In this document: piece by piece, positions 55,273 to 63,892 of the stretch
Layout: each line of letters opens with the position of its first letter
Numbering within the stretch: position 1 is the stretch's first letter
Assembly: GCA_020634555.1 (NCBI GenBank)
Contig: JACKBK010000010.1
Span: 1-64,000, forward strand
DNA from: Caldilineae bacterium
Lineage (GTDB): Bacteria > Chloroflexota > Anaerolineae > JAAEKA01
DNA length: 64,000 nucleotides
Reading direction: 5' to 3'
The notes under the pieces: model-generated
What the model was told of the DNA's origin: nothing
What the model saw: the letters and a program-made list of their open reading frames with translations, nothing else
Database searches by the model: none
Program-made: the position numbers and the translations under genes

Positions 55273-55812
55273 TTAACTAATCCCGGCGTGCCGGGCACGC
55301 TCGTTCATGAACATGGTGAAGTCGTAATCACCCGGCGACTGGCCATAGCCGGTCAGCAGCGCGGCGGCTTCGCTGCGATGCTGCGTGGCATGGATGACGA
55401 CATTCACCAGGATGAGCCAGACGGGAAACACGCGCACCGCGCCGGGAATGACATAGCGGATCGTACCGTTCAGCGTTTCCTCGCTTAGTGCGTCGAGATA
55501 CGCCCACATCGCCCGCTGTTCTATCGCCCAGCGCTCTCGCAGTCCGGCGAGCGTCGGAAAGGCGTCCTCGTGCAATTCCGTCGCGTCATAGGCGGTCTCG
55601 TCTGCCAGCGGTTCCGCGTAAAAGCCCTGGAGCGTGATCCGCTGCTGCCACAGGTTGTCCAGGATGTGGACCATTGTCGCGCGCAGCCCGCCGCGTCCAT
55701 AGGCACCGGGGGCTGCGTACTGCTCCGGGCTTACCCTGGCGCAGGCATCCAGGATGCGCGCGTCGGCCCAGTCGTTGAAATCATACAGCAGCTTGATCTC
55801 GTCAATTTTCAT
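55273..55812 (-). CDS. DinB family protein
   Basis: A 179-residue four-helix-bundle protein. The metal-binding His triad is likely in TMVHILDNLWQQR near 48 and VIHATQHRSEAAALL near 145. It starts MKIDEIKLLYDFNDWADARI, typical of DinB/YfiT proteins, which include thiol-dependent transferases. Role not known. It overlaps the end of the upstream membrane protein gene. Confidence 0.88.
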   Translation of the reverse strand: MKIDEIKLLYDFNDWADARILDACARVSPEQYAAPGAYGRGGLRATMVHILDNLWQQRITLQGFYAEPLADETAYDATELHEDAFPTLAGLRERWAIEQRAMWAYLDALSEETLNGTIRYVIPGAVRVFPVWLILVNVVIHATQHRSEAAALLTGYGQSPGDYDFTMFMNERARHAGIS

Positions 55813-56562
55813 CGGGGTGTCCTGTTTTTCCTGCGCCAGTTGGAAGAGACGCCTGCCACCAGAATCTCGGCCACACCAGGGTCAGCAGTCCGCCCACCAT
55901 GCTGAGCAGCTTTGCCATGCTGTCCAGCCCGGGTGCAAAGCTGAAGTAACGTCGAAGACCAACAGGATCGAAAAGCCCGCGAGTAGGGCGTACCCGGCGG
56001 CTTTGCTGAAGATCCTGCCCTTGAGCATCACCGCCGACATGACGATGCCGGCCACTTCCGACAGGAAAAATGCCAGAAAACCCCGGCGTATGCCTGCGGC
56101 CCACGGAGAGCATCGTCTGTCCCCCGCGATCAGCGCCGCTTGTTGAACGTCTGTGGTGGATCGCGGCGTACTGCCGGTCCAGCTCGTATGGCGATGGCAA
56201 AGGCGCGGTTGGTAGCCAGAAACCGCCACCCCGATGAGCGATAGGATCACAGCCAGCGTGCATAGGCCGGGTTGACCCGCCGATGATTGCGCCGTAAAGA
56301 GCCAGGAACGCGGGAACGCCCAGCAGGACGAGGAAGATGTTCAGCAGGCCCATGTTGCGCAGACCAGAAACCAGCTTTGCTGGAACTGTGCGAACCACTC
56401 GGCAACGGTTGGATCTGCAATGCTGCCGCCGGGCAGAACGAGATCAGTATCTCGCTACCCCGATGGTGATCAGGGCGGTCGCTCCGCCAACGATGTACAG
56501 GCTTCGCCACGAAGCGTCTGGAGCTTTTGGGGTTGCGACCAGTTCTTGCGTGCTTTGCACCA
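55802..56562 (-). CDS. DUF4386-like membrane protein (frameshifted)
   Basis: About 245 residues spread over several frames. The start at 56562 reads MVQSTQELVATPKAPDASWR, then LYIVGGATALITIGV. Further pieces are WFLVCATWA, MGLLNIFLVLLGVPAFLALY, ILSLIGVAVSG, LAFFLSEVAGIVMSAVMLKG and KLLSMVGGLLTLVWPRFWWQ. Six or so hydrophobic segments in this order fit DUF4386/DUF998-like proteins. At least five indels. Either decayed or poorly sequenced; I cannot tell from this alone. Confidence 0.6.
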
Positions 56563-56655
56563 TTTCTTACTCCGGAAAACAGGCCATTGACGTCGTCTTC
56601 CGTGCGAATCCTGTACGGCTGGTGTAAGCGCTCACCAGCTGCAAACTGATCATGT

Positions 56656-56988
56656 TCATTGCCATCTTGCAGTAGACAGCTGTAAACAAATACCGTTGTA
56701 AAATGGCTCGCCACAAAGTTTGTTACCTGAAGACGCGTGCAATTGATATCGCCTGACACCATAAATGCCAATACTTCCGCTTTCCTCACCCTGAATGATT
56801 TTTCGGCCAAGTTTTGCAAATACCAGGCTAATACAATTACTTAGAACAACATAAAATGTAGTATGCATAGCAGTCAGGGAAATGTATATTCCACCATGAT
56901 TGCGCCCATTTCTTTGATAGTCCAACCCTCTGACCAAGTAGCGTCCTCCTGGTAATGGGGAATAAATACCGATATATCGAGTTGGCAA
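56656..56988 (-). CDS. Hypothetical protein (doubtful)
   Basis: A 110-residue frame with varied composition (GLDYQRNGRNHGGIYISLTA, CISLVFAKLGRKIIQGEESG). CAGGAGG occurs inside the frame, not before the ATG, so the true start is unclear. It sits in the A+T-rich stretch and may be the end of a broken gene. I give it low confidence. Confidence 0.3.
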   Translation of the reverse strand: MPTRYIGIYSPLPGGRYLVRGLDYQRNGRNHGGIYISLTAMHTTFYVVLSNCISLVFAKLGRKIIQGEESGSIGIYGVRRYQLHASSGNKLCGEPFYNGICLQLSTARWQ

Positions 56989-57068
56989 ATCACTGTCAAT
57001 CTGTTCGATTTAGACTGATAAAACAATGCATGGTCGAGTGTCGCAACTTAGCTTCTTCACAAGCAAAA

Positions 57069-57930
57069 TCATTGGGCAATCTGGGAAACAACCTTTTCAA
57101 ATGATGTCTTGTCTATTGTCCCAGGGCATAGTGTTAGTCTGTAAGGCTTGTAAATTTCCTGGTGGTCGTACAAATATTTGAACCTGTGAAGAAATTCCAT
57201 ATGATCATTAACGTAGCTATCCGCAAAGCATTGTGCCTGAAAATATGTTGCCGCATACAATACATATCCAGATTTTTCCGGCGATTTCTATTCCTTGACC
57301 TGTAAGTGAGCCAAGATGGAGAAAACTCCAGGTTTAACAACAGCGCATTCATCCTCAAGAGTCAAAATCAATCAGGTTTTTTCCAACATGTATGACAAGA
57401 GTTTTTCGGAATGGGTCGTAAAATGACAAGCCAAGTATTTTTATTTCATCAGGAAGTAACAAATTCGGATTCATCGGATAAATGATTAATTCACTATGGC
57501 AAGAGACAACATTCCATAAAAACTCTAAAGCAATGGACTATAGTTGCAATTTGAAACTGCGTCCGGCAGGCATGCGTAATATCTTGGGCTTCTGTGATAT
57601 TGAATATGCAATCTGATTTGACAATTTCATTTCAAGCCAGTTCATTATCTGTGAAAATCCATCCTCTGTCTTCGATCTTTGATAGGGTTTGTCCTTGGGA
57701 GCATTTTTTTTACATTTGCCTTTGAAGAAATCGAAGGGGAAACAAAATGTGATCCCTAATATTGCGTTATATGGTTGATCAAGTCCAAGTCAATCTCGTT
57801 GTCATAATCTACGTCCTGTCCAGTCAGCCTATTAACTAGAAATCCGTAAATGGGATATAGCCATCAGTATGTCCCGTGAAGTTAGACAACTGTCCTAATC
57901 CGGCAACATGACTTTTTTGTAATCTGCATA
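57069..57930 (-). pseudogene. Decayed A+T-rich gene of unknown family
   Basis: Protein-like pieces follow one another on the minus strand: HVAGLGQLSNFTGHTDGYIP, FLVNRLTGQDVDYDNEIDLD, TFCFPFDFFKGK, QIMNWLEMKLSNQIAYSIS, a TAG stop, then FLWNVVSCHSELIIYPMNPN, LPDEIKILGLSFYDPFRKTL, AVVKPGVFSILAHLQVKE, and AATYFQAQCFADSYVNDHME to LCPGTIDKTSFEKVVSQIAQ at the end. At least three frameshifts and one stop interrupt it. Aromatic-rich, charged composition fits a cytoplasmic enzyme, perhaps a transferase. I do not recognise the family. Base composition suggests it was acquired. Confidence 0.5.
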
Positions 57931-58056
57931 GCTGCATGTATCTATGCGGCGCTCATGTGGATTGCTTGGCGTTGGCGCCGTCTGACAATGCGAATTTCAT
58001 GCCACCTTACAGGTAGTTTTGCGATTCCTGACGTATCCGACGTGTGGCTACAAAAA

Positions 58057-58092
58057 TAGTCTGTCATTCCCGTCTCCAGTAATGACAGACTA
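58057..58092 (-). terminator. Terminator of the DUF1801 gene
   Basis: TAGTCTGTCATT and its complement form a 12-bp stem with a 12-base loop; on the minus strand it is followed by TTTTTG. Confidence 0.85.
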
Positions 58093-58099
58093 TCGACCG

Positions 58100-58550
58100 T
58101 CAGCTCACCGCTTTCCTCACCAGCGCGGCTATTCGTTCCTCATCGGCGGGGGTCAGGTCGATCACCGCGAACGCGGTCGGCCACATGTTGCCGTCGTCGA
58201 GGTTGGCGTCGTGCTGGAAGCCAAGGGTCGCGTACCTGGTGTTGAACTTGCTGGCGGCCTGGAAGAAGCAGACCACCGACTTGCCCTCGATGGCACACGC
58301 CGGCTGCCCGTACCAGGTTTTTCGGCCACAGATCCAGGGCGTGCTCGCTGATGATCTCGTGCAGCCGCGGGCCAGCTTATGCGATCATGTTCCGGCATCT
58401 CGGCGATCTTGGCCAGCAGATCGCTTTCCCGGCCTCCCGGTTCTTCTTCGCACGTGCTTCCGCCTTCGCTTCCCTGGCGCGCTCCTTCATCGCGGCCTTT
58501 TCCTCGGCCGTGAAACTCTCGGACTGTTGCGTATCTTTCTTTGCACTCAT
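58100..58550 (-). CDS. DUF1801/YdhG-like protein (frameshifted)
   Basis: About 150 residues. It starts MSAKKDTQQSESFTAEEKAA at 58550 after GGAGGTACCG, continues with a charged helix (MKERAREAKAEARAKKNREA), then in other frames DLLAKIAEMPEHDR, LHEIISEHALDLWPK, TWYGQPACAIEGKSVVCFFQ, ASKFNTRYATLGFQ and EERIAALVRKAVS. These fit the DUF1801/YdhG fold, small proteins related to frataxin-like iron chaperones. Breaks near 58425, 58370 and 58320. Confidence 0.75.
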
Positions 58551-58617
58551 CGGTACCTCCATAAATCGAACCTGGTTGGAATTTGTGGCAGCATTGTAGA
58601 ACATTCATTCTGGAAAG

Positions 58618-59142
58618 TCAAGTGGGAAATCCTTGCTTGATCCGCTGATACCGCTCGGCCTGCCGGGCGTGGTCGAAGGGGAAAATCCCCGCGGCGAGAC
58701 CGGCCTCGACCTCGCGGCAGGCAGCCTCCACCTGCTCGATCAGGTCGGGCGGGTACCTCATGCGCTGTGTGTTTTGCTCGAACTCAAGCTGGTCCAGCCG
58801 TTCCACGGAGCCGTCGAGATGCACCCGGTAGTCGAGGTCCAGGTCGGTCCACTTGACGACATCCCCTTCCAGCGTTGCCGGCAGGGCGATGTTGATATAC
58901 ATCAGGTTGGTGTGGCTGTTTTGCTCGCCAATGTGCCAGACGTTATACCAGCGATGTTTTGGGTAGATCTCCAGCAGGCCGTCCGGGGTTTCGAACCAAC
59001 CGCCCTTGCGATGGTCGAAATAGGGCAGCCCCGGCGGTGAAAAGAGAATGATAGTCTCGTCCGTTTCGGCAACCAGGCGCGTCACATACTCGTCGCGTGG
59101 GGAGCCGTCATACTTTTTCGAAACGACCTTGACTTGCCTCAT
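58618..59142 (-). CDS. DUF402 domain protein
   Basis: A 174-residue protein of the DUF402/FomD-like group. Characteristic blocks are KHRWYNVWHIGEQNSHTNLM, YINIALPATLEGDVVKWTDL and DLDYRVHLDGSVERLDQLEF. Some relatives hydrolyse nucleotide or CMP-linked phosphonates with metal; here the acidic residues of DLDLDYRV and the following DE positions could bind metal. The gene is intact and stands alone. Confidence 0.88.
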   Translation of the reverse strand: MRQVKVVSKKYDGSPRDEYVTRLVAETDETIILFSPPGLPYFDHRKGGWFETPDGLLEIYPKHRWYNVWHIGEQNSHTNLMYINIALPATLEGDVVKWTDLDLDYRVHLDGSVERLDQLEFEQNTQRMRYPPDLIEQVEAACREVEAGLAAGIFPFDHARQAERYQRIKQGFPT

Positions 59143-59234
59143 CGACGTTCATTCTCGCAGCCGGATCGCGGCCTCAGGTGATCAGCGCTGAGTTTGTCCG
59201 GCCCGTATTCCCCCAATTATCAACACCTTACTGA

Positions 59235-60104
59235 TCAGACTGTCCGGACATTGAAGCGGTACCGGCCCGAACCGACAGTGAAGACCACAGATTTGTCTAG
59301 CCGGTTGATTTCGCGGACACCTTCCACCTGGTGCAAGGCCAGCCCGTCCTCGGTGATATCCCCGACCGATGCTGCCGGCAGATGGACAACGCCCTCAGCG
59401 TTGGCCGGAACTGCCACGGCCAGGCGAAAACAGCCCGCCTCAACCGACCAACGCGACTCAATCCTGCCGACCATCGAGTCGAGCGCGGCGCCGGCATAGG
59501 TCAGTTGCCCGCCCGGCTGGGGCTGGATGAGGACGTGCCGGCAGCCCGGCACCTCAGGATCGATCTCGATGCCGCGACCACCTGGTAGAGCCAGTCGCCG
59601 ATGGCGCCGTAGGCGTAGTGGTTGAACGAGTTCATGCTGGCAGTCTGAAAGCTGCCGTCCGGCTTGATGCCGTCCCAGCGCTCCCAGATGGTGGTCGCGC
59701 CCTGCGTGACGGGATAGAGCCACGCAGGGGTGGGTCTCCTGAGCGAGCAGGCGATAGGCCACGTCGGTATGGCCGAAGCGGCTGAGGACGTGGCACAGAT
59801 AGGGGGTGCCGACGAAGCCGGTGGTCAGGTGGCAGCCGCTTTGCTCGATGACCTCGGCCAGACGTTCAGCGGCCAGCGGACGGAGGTGTTCGGGCAGCAG
59901 GTCGAAGTGCAGCGCCACCACGTAGGCTGTCTGCGTGTTCGGGCCGACGCGCCCGGCAGGGGTCACGAACTCGTCGTTGAACGCCGCCCGAATCGCGCGC
60001 GCCAGCTCAGCGTGGCGCCGGCCAGCGTGTCGGTCAGCGCCATATCGACCATCAGGCCTACGGTCCATTGCACGCTGCCGCCGCCGATGAACGCGAGCTT
60101 CATG
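59235..60104 (-). CDS. Chimeric GH4 start / GH78 alpha-L-rhamnosidase C-terminus
   Basis: The ATG at 60104, behind AGGAGATATTC, begins KLAFIGGGSVQWTVGLM, the NAD-binding start of family GH4 glycosidases. After only about 30 residues (DTLAGA) the sequence passes in another frame into ELARAIRAAFNDEFVTPAGR, then NTQTAYVVALHFDLLPEH, FVGTPYLCHVLSRFGHTDVA, and after a one-base shift WLYPVTQGATTIWERWDG and NSFNHYAYGAIGDWLYQ. These are the (alpha/alpha)6 barrel and C-terminal domain of GH78 alpha-L-rhamnosidase. The N-terminal half of GH78 is missing. A deletion or a misassembly joined two genes near 60020. Another missing G near 59577 restores the frame. Confidence 0.75.
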   Translation of the reverse strand, partial: HEARVHRRRQRAMDRRPDGRYGADRHAGRRHAELARAIRAAFNDEFVTPAGRVGPNTQTAYVVALHFDLLPEHLRPLAAERLAEVIEQSGCHLTTGFVGTPYLCHVLSRFGHTDVAYRLLAQETHPCVALSRHAGRDHHLGALGRHQAGRQLSDCQHELVQPLRLRRHRRLALPGGRGIEIDPEVPGCRHVLIQPQPGGQLTYAGAALDSMVGRIESRWSVEAGCFRLAVAVPANAEGVVHLPAASVGDITEDGLALHQVEGVREINRLDKSVVFTVGSGRYRFNVRTV

Positions 60105-60115
60105 AATATCTCCTG

Positions 60116-61315
60116 TTACCCGGTATTCTCGTCAGACAGGATTCCCAGTCGGTCCACGAAGTCAATAAACAAACACATGGTTGGGGAATACCCTTCTGAT
60201 GTCGAGAATTCACCGCTCCATGGATCCATCTGCTGCATGAAACCCGACGCCCGAAGAATCGCGGTGACCCAGCGCCTCATCAGGTGTTCCAGGTCTGTCG
60301 TCTTGCCATAATACTCGAACCACCGCGGCGCCCGCAGCGCGGTGAGCGCCTGTGTCGCGCCTCCCCAGGAATTCTGAGGCATTTCCCGGACAAACGCTGG
60401 ATCGTCTGCCGCAACCGATGGCAATGGATAAGGCGTCCAGAACGACTCTGGGTTTCTGATGTGCCGTGCATAGATCCGTTCAAACATAGGTTGGTCAACG
60501 ACGTTCTCACTGAGCACCCTGGTGAGAACATCGCTTCGGATCCGGACGAAGTTGTTGTTGGCATCGACATCGTAGAAGTATTCGTCTTCGGGGTGATAGC
60601 AGTACCTGATGATTCGTTGACGCAATATTTCACTGCTTTCCAGCCACATCTCGGCATCATGTCGCCTGCCAAGGCGCATTGCCATCTCAGCCAGGGCAAT
60701 CCGCCCGCCATACACCGACGCAGACAGATCCGGTGCAAGAAAAGGCAGATTCCCTTCTTTGGGACAGATGGACGCGTCGTTGTCTGGACATTTCTTGGGT
60801 AAGCCCGCAAATCTCGGACTGTTATCGTGACCAGTATCGAATTCACAGAACGCTTCACAAAGGCCGGTGCCGCGCGTGTCCCGATGCTTTGCCAACCAGC
60901 GATCCCACCGAACGCAAGCCTTGTAGGCGTTTGAAAGAAAGGCCTCGTCCGCTGTTAGGTCGGCTGTTTCCAGTGCCGTTCTTGCGATCGGCACAACCAT
61001 TTGGATCTGCGAGGATCCGATAGGGGAGTGGGTTTCGTTCTCTAAGGAGACTCGATAGGGAAGATAGCCATCTTCACGCTGGTGGTGGAAAAACACCTCG
61101 TGGTTCGCCTTCGCTATTGAAGGGACAAACTTGCCGTAGATCAGCCCCTCAAGTGGACCGCACTCCAACCAAATGCCAGGGTAGTTCCCTCCCTCAATCA
61201 GAACGGGCTGTTCGTAGTCGAATACACGCCTCGTGTTCTGGGTCAAACCACTGAGAGCATCTCTGTATTTCTTCTTTACCAGGTGGATATCCAAGTTTCT
61301 CTCCACTTTTACCAA
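60116..61315 (-). CDS. MGH1-like glycoside hydrolase, (alpha/alpha)6 barrel
   Basis: A 399-residue intracellular glycosidase without signal peptide. Blocks such as YPGIWLECGPLEGLIYGKFV, KEGNLPFLAPDLSASVYGGR, ALAEMAMRLGRRHDAEMWLE, NSWGGATQALTALRAPRWFE and MQQMDPWSGEFSTSEGYSPT match the barrel shared by mannosylglycerate hydrolase-like, GH63 and trehalase-like proteins. The catalytic acids are likely in FCEFDTGHDNS and GEFSTSEGY. The start is the ATG at 61315, although a later ATG cannot be excluded. Four leftward genes (63893 on) lead to it, so it probably acts on the sugar imported by that ABC system. Confidence 0.85.
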   Translation of the reverse strand: MVKVERNLDIHLVKKKYRDALSGLTQNTRRVFDYEQPVLIEGGNYPGIWLECGPLEGLIYGKFVPSIAKANHEVFFHHQREDGYLPYRVSLENETHSPIGSSQIQMVVPIARTALETADLTADEAFLSNAYKACVRWDRWLAKHRDTRGTGLCEAFCEFDTGHDNSPRFAGLPKKCPDNDASICPKEGNLPFLAPDLSASVYGGRIALAEMAMRLGRRHDAEMWLESSEILRQRIIRYCYHPEDEYFYDVDANNNFVRIRSDVLTRVLSENVVDQPMFERIYARHIRNPESFWTPYPLPSVAADDPAFVREMPQNSWGGATQALTALRAPRWFEYYGKTTDLEHLMRRWVTAILRASGFMQQMDPWSGEFSTSEGYSPTMCLFIDFVDRLGILSDENTG

Positions 61316-61480
61316 GATTCTTTTGTGCTATCCAGCCACGGTATCGTCGAAGGTGTCCGACCTGGCGCTTCCGATACGCCAGGCGTCGGTTAGGATGTGT
61401 GCAGTTGGCCGATGCAAACCCTCTGCTACGATTGGCTATTTCAAGAGTGAAGTGTCACCGCATGGTGTGGGATCGTGGGC

Positions 61481-61514
61481 GAGCTGCGCGGGATCGCGCG
61501 ATCCCGCGCAGCTC
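61481..61514. terminator. Perfect 15-bp hairpin between binding protein and glycosidase
   Basis: GAGCTGCGCGGGATC and its complement with a 4-base loop lie 27 bases after the stop codon of the solute-binding protein gene. Without a T-run it may be an RNA stability element that keeps the binding-protein message abundant, as in many sugar ABC operons. Confidence 0.6.
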
Positions 61515-61540
61515 AAGAGCGGTATTTGGCTCGAGTTTGC

Positions 61541-62953
61541 TTACTTGACTGCCAGGCGTTCGATCAACGCCTGCAGGTCCTCAGCGGCCTGGTCAACGGT
61601 GGACTGGTCATACGCAACCTGCTGCCCGATGAGCTCAAGCTCGTTGACAAACTCCTGATCGTTCGGGAGGTTCGGGTCCTGCGGGATCGTGCGATCGGCC
61701 ACCACGTCGTAGATATGGTACACCGCCGCGTCGGTCGCAGTAGCCTCGCCGGCGATTGCCTGGCGCACGACCGGTGAGGACGGAATGCCTCTGTTGGTCT
61801 GCAGGATCGCACCAGCCTCAGGGCTGGTGACGAAGAAGTTGATGAACAGCGCCGCTGCCTCTTTGTTCTCGCTGGCGTTGTTCATACCCAGGTACTGGCT
61901 CATCTGGATGGCATACGAATCTTCGCCGCCCGCCGGGAGCGTGGTCATGCCCAGTTCATCGGTCATGGCCGCCTGGTAGGAAGCGCCCTGGTTGCTCCAG
62001 ATCAAGCCGATAGCCGCATCGCCGGCAACAAGCGCCGAGCTGTCCGGCCCGTCTTCAGTGTAGGTGTAGGTGGTGTCGGCGTCGGGTATCAGCCCTGCGG
62101 CACGCATGTCCGCCCACATCTGTAGCCATGCTTTGGCAGAATCGACCGTCGCAAAGGACGTGCCGCCGTCATCGGAGGTCCAGAGCGGGGTGCCCTGCTG
62201 GCGATAGAAATAGCTCAGGTAGTTGGCCTGATTGGTGCTGTTGTCCACGAAGGGCGCTACTCCCTCAGGAAGCTTGTCCTTGAGTTCCGTGCCATAGGCC
62301 ACCAACTCGTCCCAGGTCATGTTGTCCTTGGGCAACTCCGCACCCGCTGCCTCGATCATCGACTTGTTGTAAGCGAGAACAAGGGTGTTCGTGCCGAGGC
62401 TGACAGCGTAGAGATTGCCATCGGCCGCGGTCGCGGGGATAAGCGCCGTCTGGTCAAACGTTTCGGGGGTGTCTATCATGAGCTGCTTGCCCAGATAGCT
62501 GTTGAGCGCTTCGAGATACTGCTGGTAATCGGGCCAGTTGCCGCCGAACTGAATGATGTCGGGGGCGTCGTTGGCAGCCAACTGCGTGTCGATGATCTGG
62601 AAATGATCAGGGGTGCCGCCGTTGGGTTCACCCGAAACCTTGATGTCGGGATATGCCGCCTGGAAGAGATCGATCACCTTCAGGGTCCGTTCCGCGCGGT
62701 CATCGTTGCCCCACCAGCCCATGCGCAGTTCGGCCGGACCGCCGGTGTAGGCAGGGAGTCCTTCTGGCATAGCAGCGGCTGCCTCTTCGGTTGGAGCTTC
62801 GGCAGGCTCAGGTGCAGCGGTAGGCTCGGCCTCAGCCATAGTCGGCTCAGCCGCTGGAGCCGCGGTCGGTTCGGGCGCCTGCGCCTGCTGAGCACATGCG
62901 CCCAGCATCGCCGCAAGCAGTACCACGAGTATGATTGTGGACAGTCTTCTCAT
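61541..62953 (-). CDS. Sugar ABC transporter substrate-binding lipoprotein
   Basis: A 470-residue family-1 extracellular solute-binding protein. The signal MRRLSTIILVVLLAAMLGAC ends in a lipobox LGAC (Cys 20), followed by a Pro/Ala/Glu-rich linker of about 50 residues. The binding fold begins at AELRMGWWGNDDRAERTLKV. Typical blocks are DAPDIIQFGGNWPDYQQY, LGTNTLVLAYNKSMIEAAG, MTWDELVAYG and EAAALFINFFVTSPEAGAIL. It should deliver an oligosaccharide or sugar to the permeases encoded just upstream. The ligand cannot be told; the downstream glycosidases suggest plant or exopolysaccharide sugars. Confidence 0.95.
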   Translation of the reverse strand: MRRLSTIILVVLLAAMLGACAQQAQAPEPTAAPAAEPTMAEAEPTAAPEPAEAPTEEAAAAMPEGLPAYTGGPAELRMGWWGNDDRAERTLKVIDLFQAAYPDIKVSGEPNGGTPDHFQIIDTQLAANDAPDIIQFGGNWPDYQQYLEALNSYLGKQLMIDTPETFDQTALIPATAADGNLYAVSLGTNTLVLAYNKSMIEAAGAELPKDNMTWDELVAYGTELKDKLPEGVAPFVDNSTNQANYLSYFYRQQGTPLWTSDDGGTSFATVDSAKAWLQMWADMRAAGLIPDADTTYTYTEDGPDSSALVAGDAAIGLIWSNQGASYQAAMTDELGMTTLPAGGEDSYAIQMSQYLGMNNASENKEAAALFINFFVTSPEAGAILQTNRGIPSSPVVRQAIAGEATATDAAVYHIYDVVADRTIPQDPNLPNDQEFVNELELIGQQVAYDQSTVDQAAEDLQALIERLAVK

Positions 62954-63045
62954 CGTTGAAATCTCCTTTTACAGAATAGTTAGGGTGGGCGAACCAGGAA
63001 AGGGGTCAATCATGCATCATTGCATACGCAGGGCCTCCTTTGGTA

Positions 63046-63891
63046 CTACCCCTTCAGACCCGTGGTGGTAATACCCTGTACAAAGTACTTCTGCAGGGCG
63101 AAGAACAGGATAAAGGGGGGAAGCAACGACAGCGTGGACATGGCCAGCGCGCCGCCCCAGTTGGACACCGCGCCCGCGTCGCCGACAAACGTACGCAGCG
63201 CTCTGGAGACGCTGAAGATCTGCGGATTCGTGAGGTAGAGCAGGTGGTTGAAAAAGTCGTCCCACGTCCATAGAAACGTAAAGAGCGCAACGGTCACCAG
63301 AGCAGGCACCGAGAGCGGCACAATCACGCGGGTCAAGACCCCGATCTTTCCGCACCCGTCGATGATCGCCGCCTCTTCGATCTCTTTCGGCAGACTGCGC
63401 ATGAACTGAACGAGCAGGAATATGAAGAACGCATCCGTCGCAAGGAACTTCGGCACGATTATCGGTAGATACGAACCGACCCACCCGAAGGCGTTGAACA
63501 GGATATAGCGCGGCACGACTGTGACGTGTCCTGGTAGCATCAACGTGATCAGCATCACCGCGAACCAGAAGTTCCTGCCCACGAATTTGAGCCGGGCGAA
63601 CGCGTACGCCGCCATTGTGCAGGCGATCAGGTTTCCGATGACGGCCCCTGCACACATAACGAGCGAGTTGATGAAAAACCTTCCGAAGGATACGCCCGCA
63701 TAGCCTTTCCACCCACTGACGAAGTTTTCAAGGGTCACAGCTTTGGGGATCAGCCCCGGGTCGCTGAAGATCATATTGTTGGGCTTGAACGAGCTGACGA
63801 TCATCCAGACGATGGGATAGAGCATCAACAGCCCCAGGGTGATGATAAACACATGGGTCAAAGCGTGGCGTGCTGTCGTACGGATTTTCAT
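63046..63891 (-). CDS. Sugar ABC transporter permease (MalG type)
   Basis: A 281-residue inner-membrane permease with six transmembrane segments. The EAA loop that contacts the ATPase is EIEEAAIIDGCGKIGVLTRV near 190. It ends ALQKYFVQGITTTGLKG, the usual end for the MalG/CUT1 group. The ATG at 63891 follows GGAGAATG, and the stop of the partner permease lies one base upstream. No ATP-binding subunit is in the window. Confidence 0.95.
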   Translation of the reverse strand: MKIRTTARHALTHVFIITLGLLMLYPIVWMIVSSFKPNNMIFSDPGLIPKAVTLENFVSGWKGYAGVSFGRFFINSLVMCAGAVIGNLIACTMAAYAFARLKFVGRNFWFAVMLITLMLPGHVTVVPRYILFNAFGWVGSYLPIIVPKFLATDAFFIFLLVQFMRSLPKEIEEAAIIDGCGKIGVLTRVIVPLSVPALVTVALFTFLWTWDDFFNHLLYLTNPQIFSVSRALRTFVGDAGAVSNWGGALAMSTLSLLPPFILFFALQKYFVQGITTTGLKG

Positions 63892-63892
63892 G

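Larger units (their letters stand above)
56563..58056. other. A+T-rich accessory stretch with gene remnants
   Basis: This 1.5-kb stretch is clearly poorer in G+C than its surroundings. A 110-codon minus-strand frame (56656-56988, MPTRYIGIYSPLPGGRYLVR) has protein-like composition but no known match. A longer broken frame is listed at 57069-57930. A plus-strand piece near 57920-57985 (ICIAACIYAALMWIAWRW) could encode a transmembrane helix. No transposase is seen. Confidence 0.45.
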
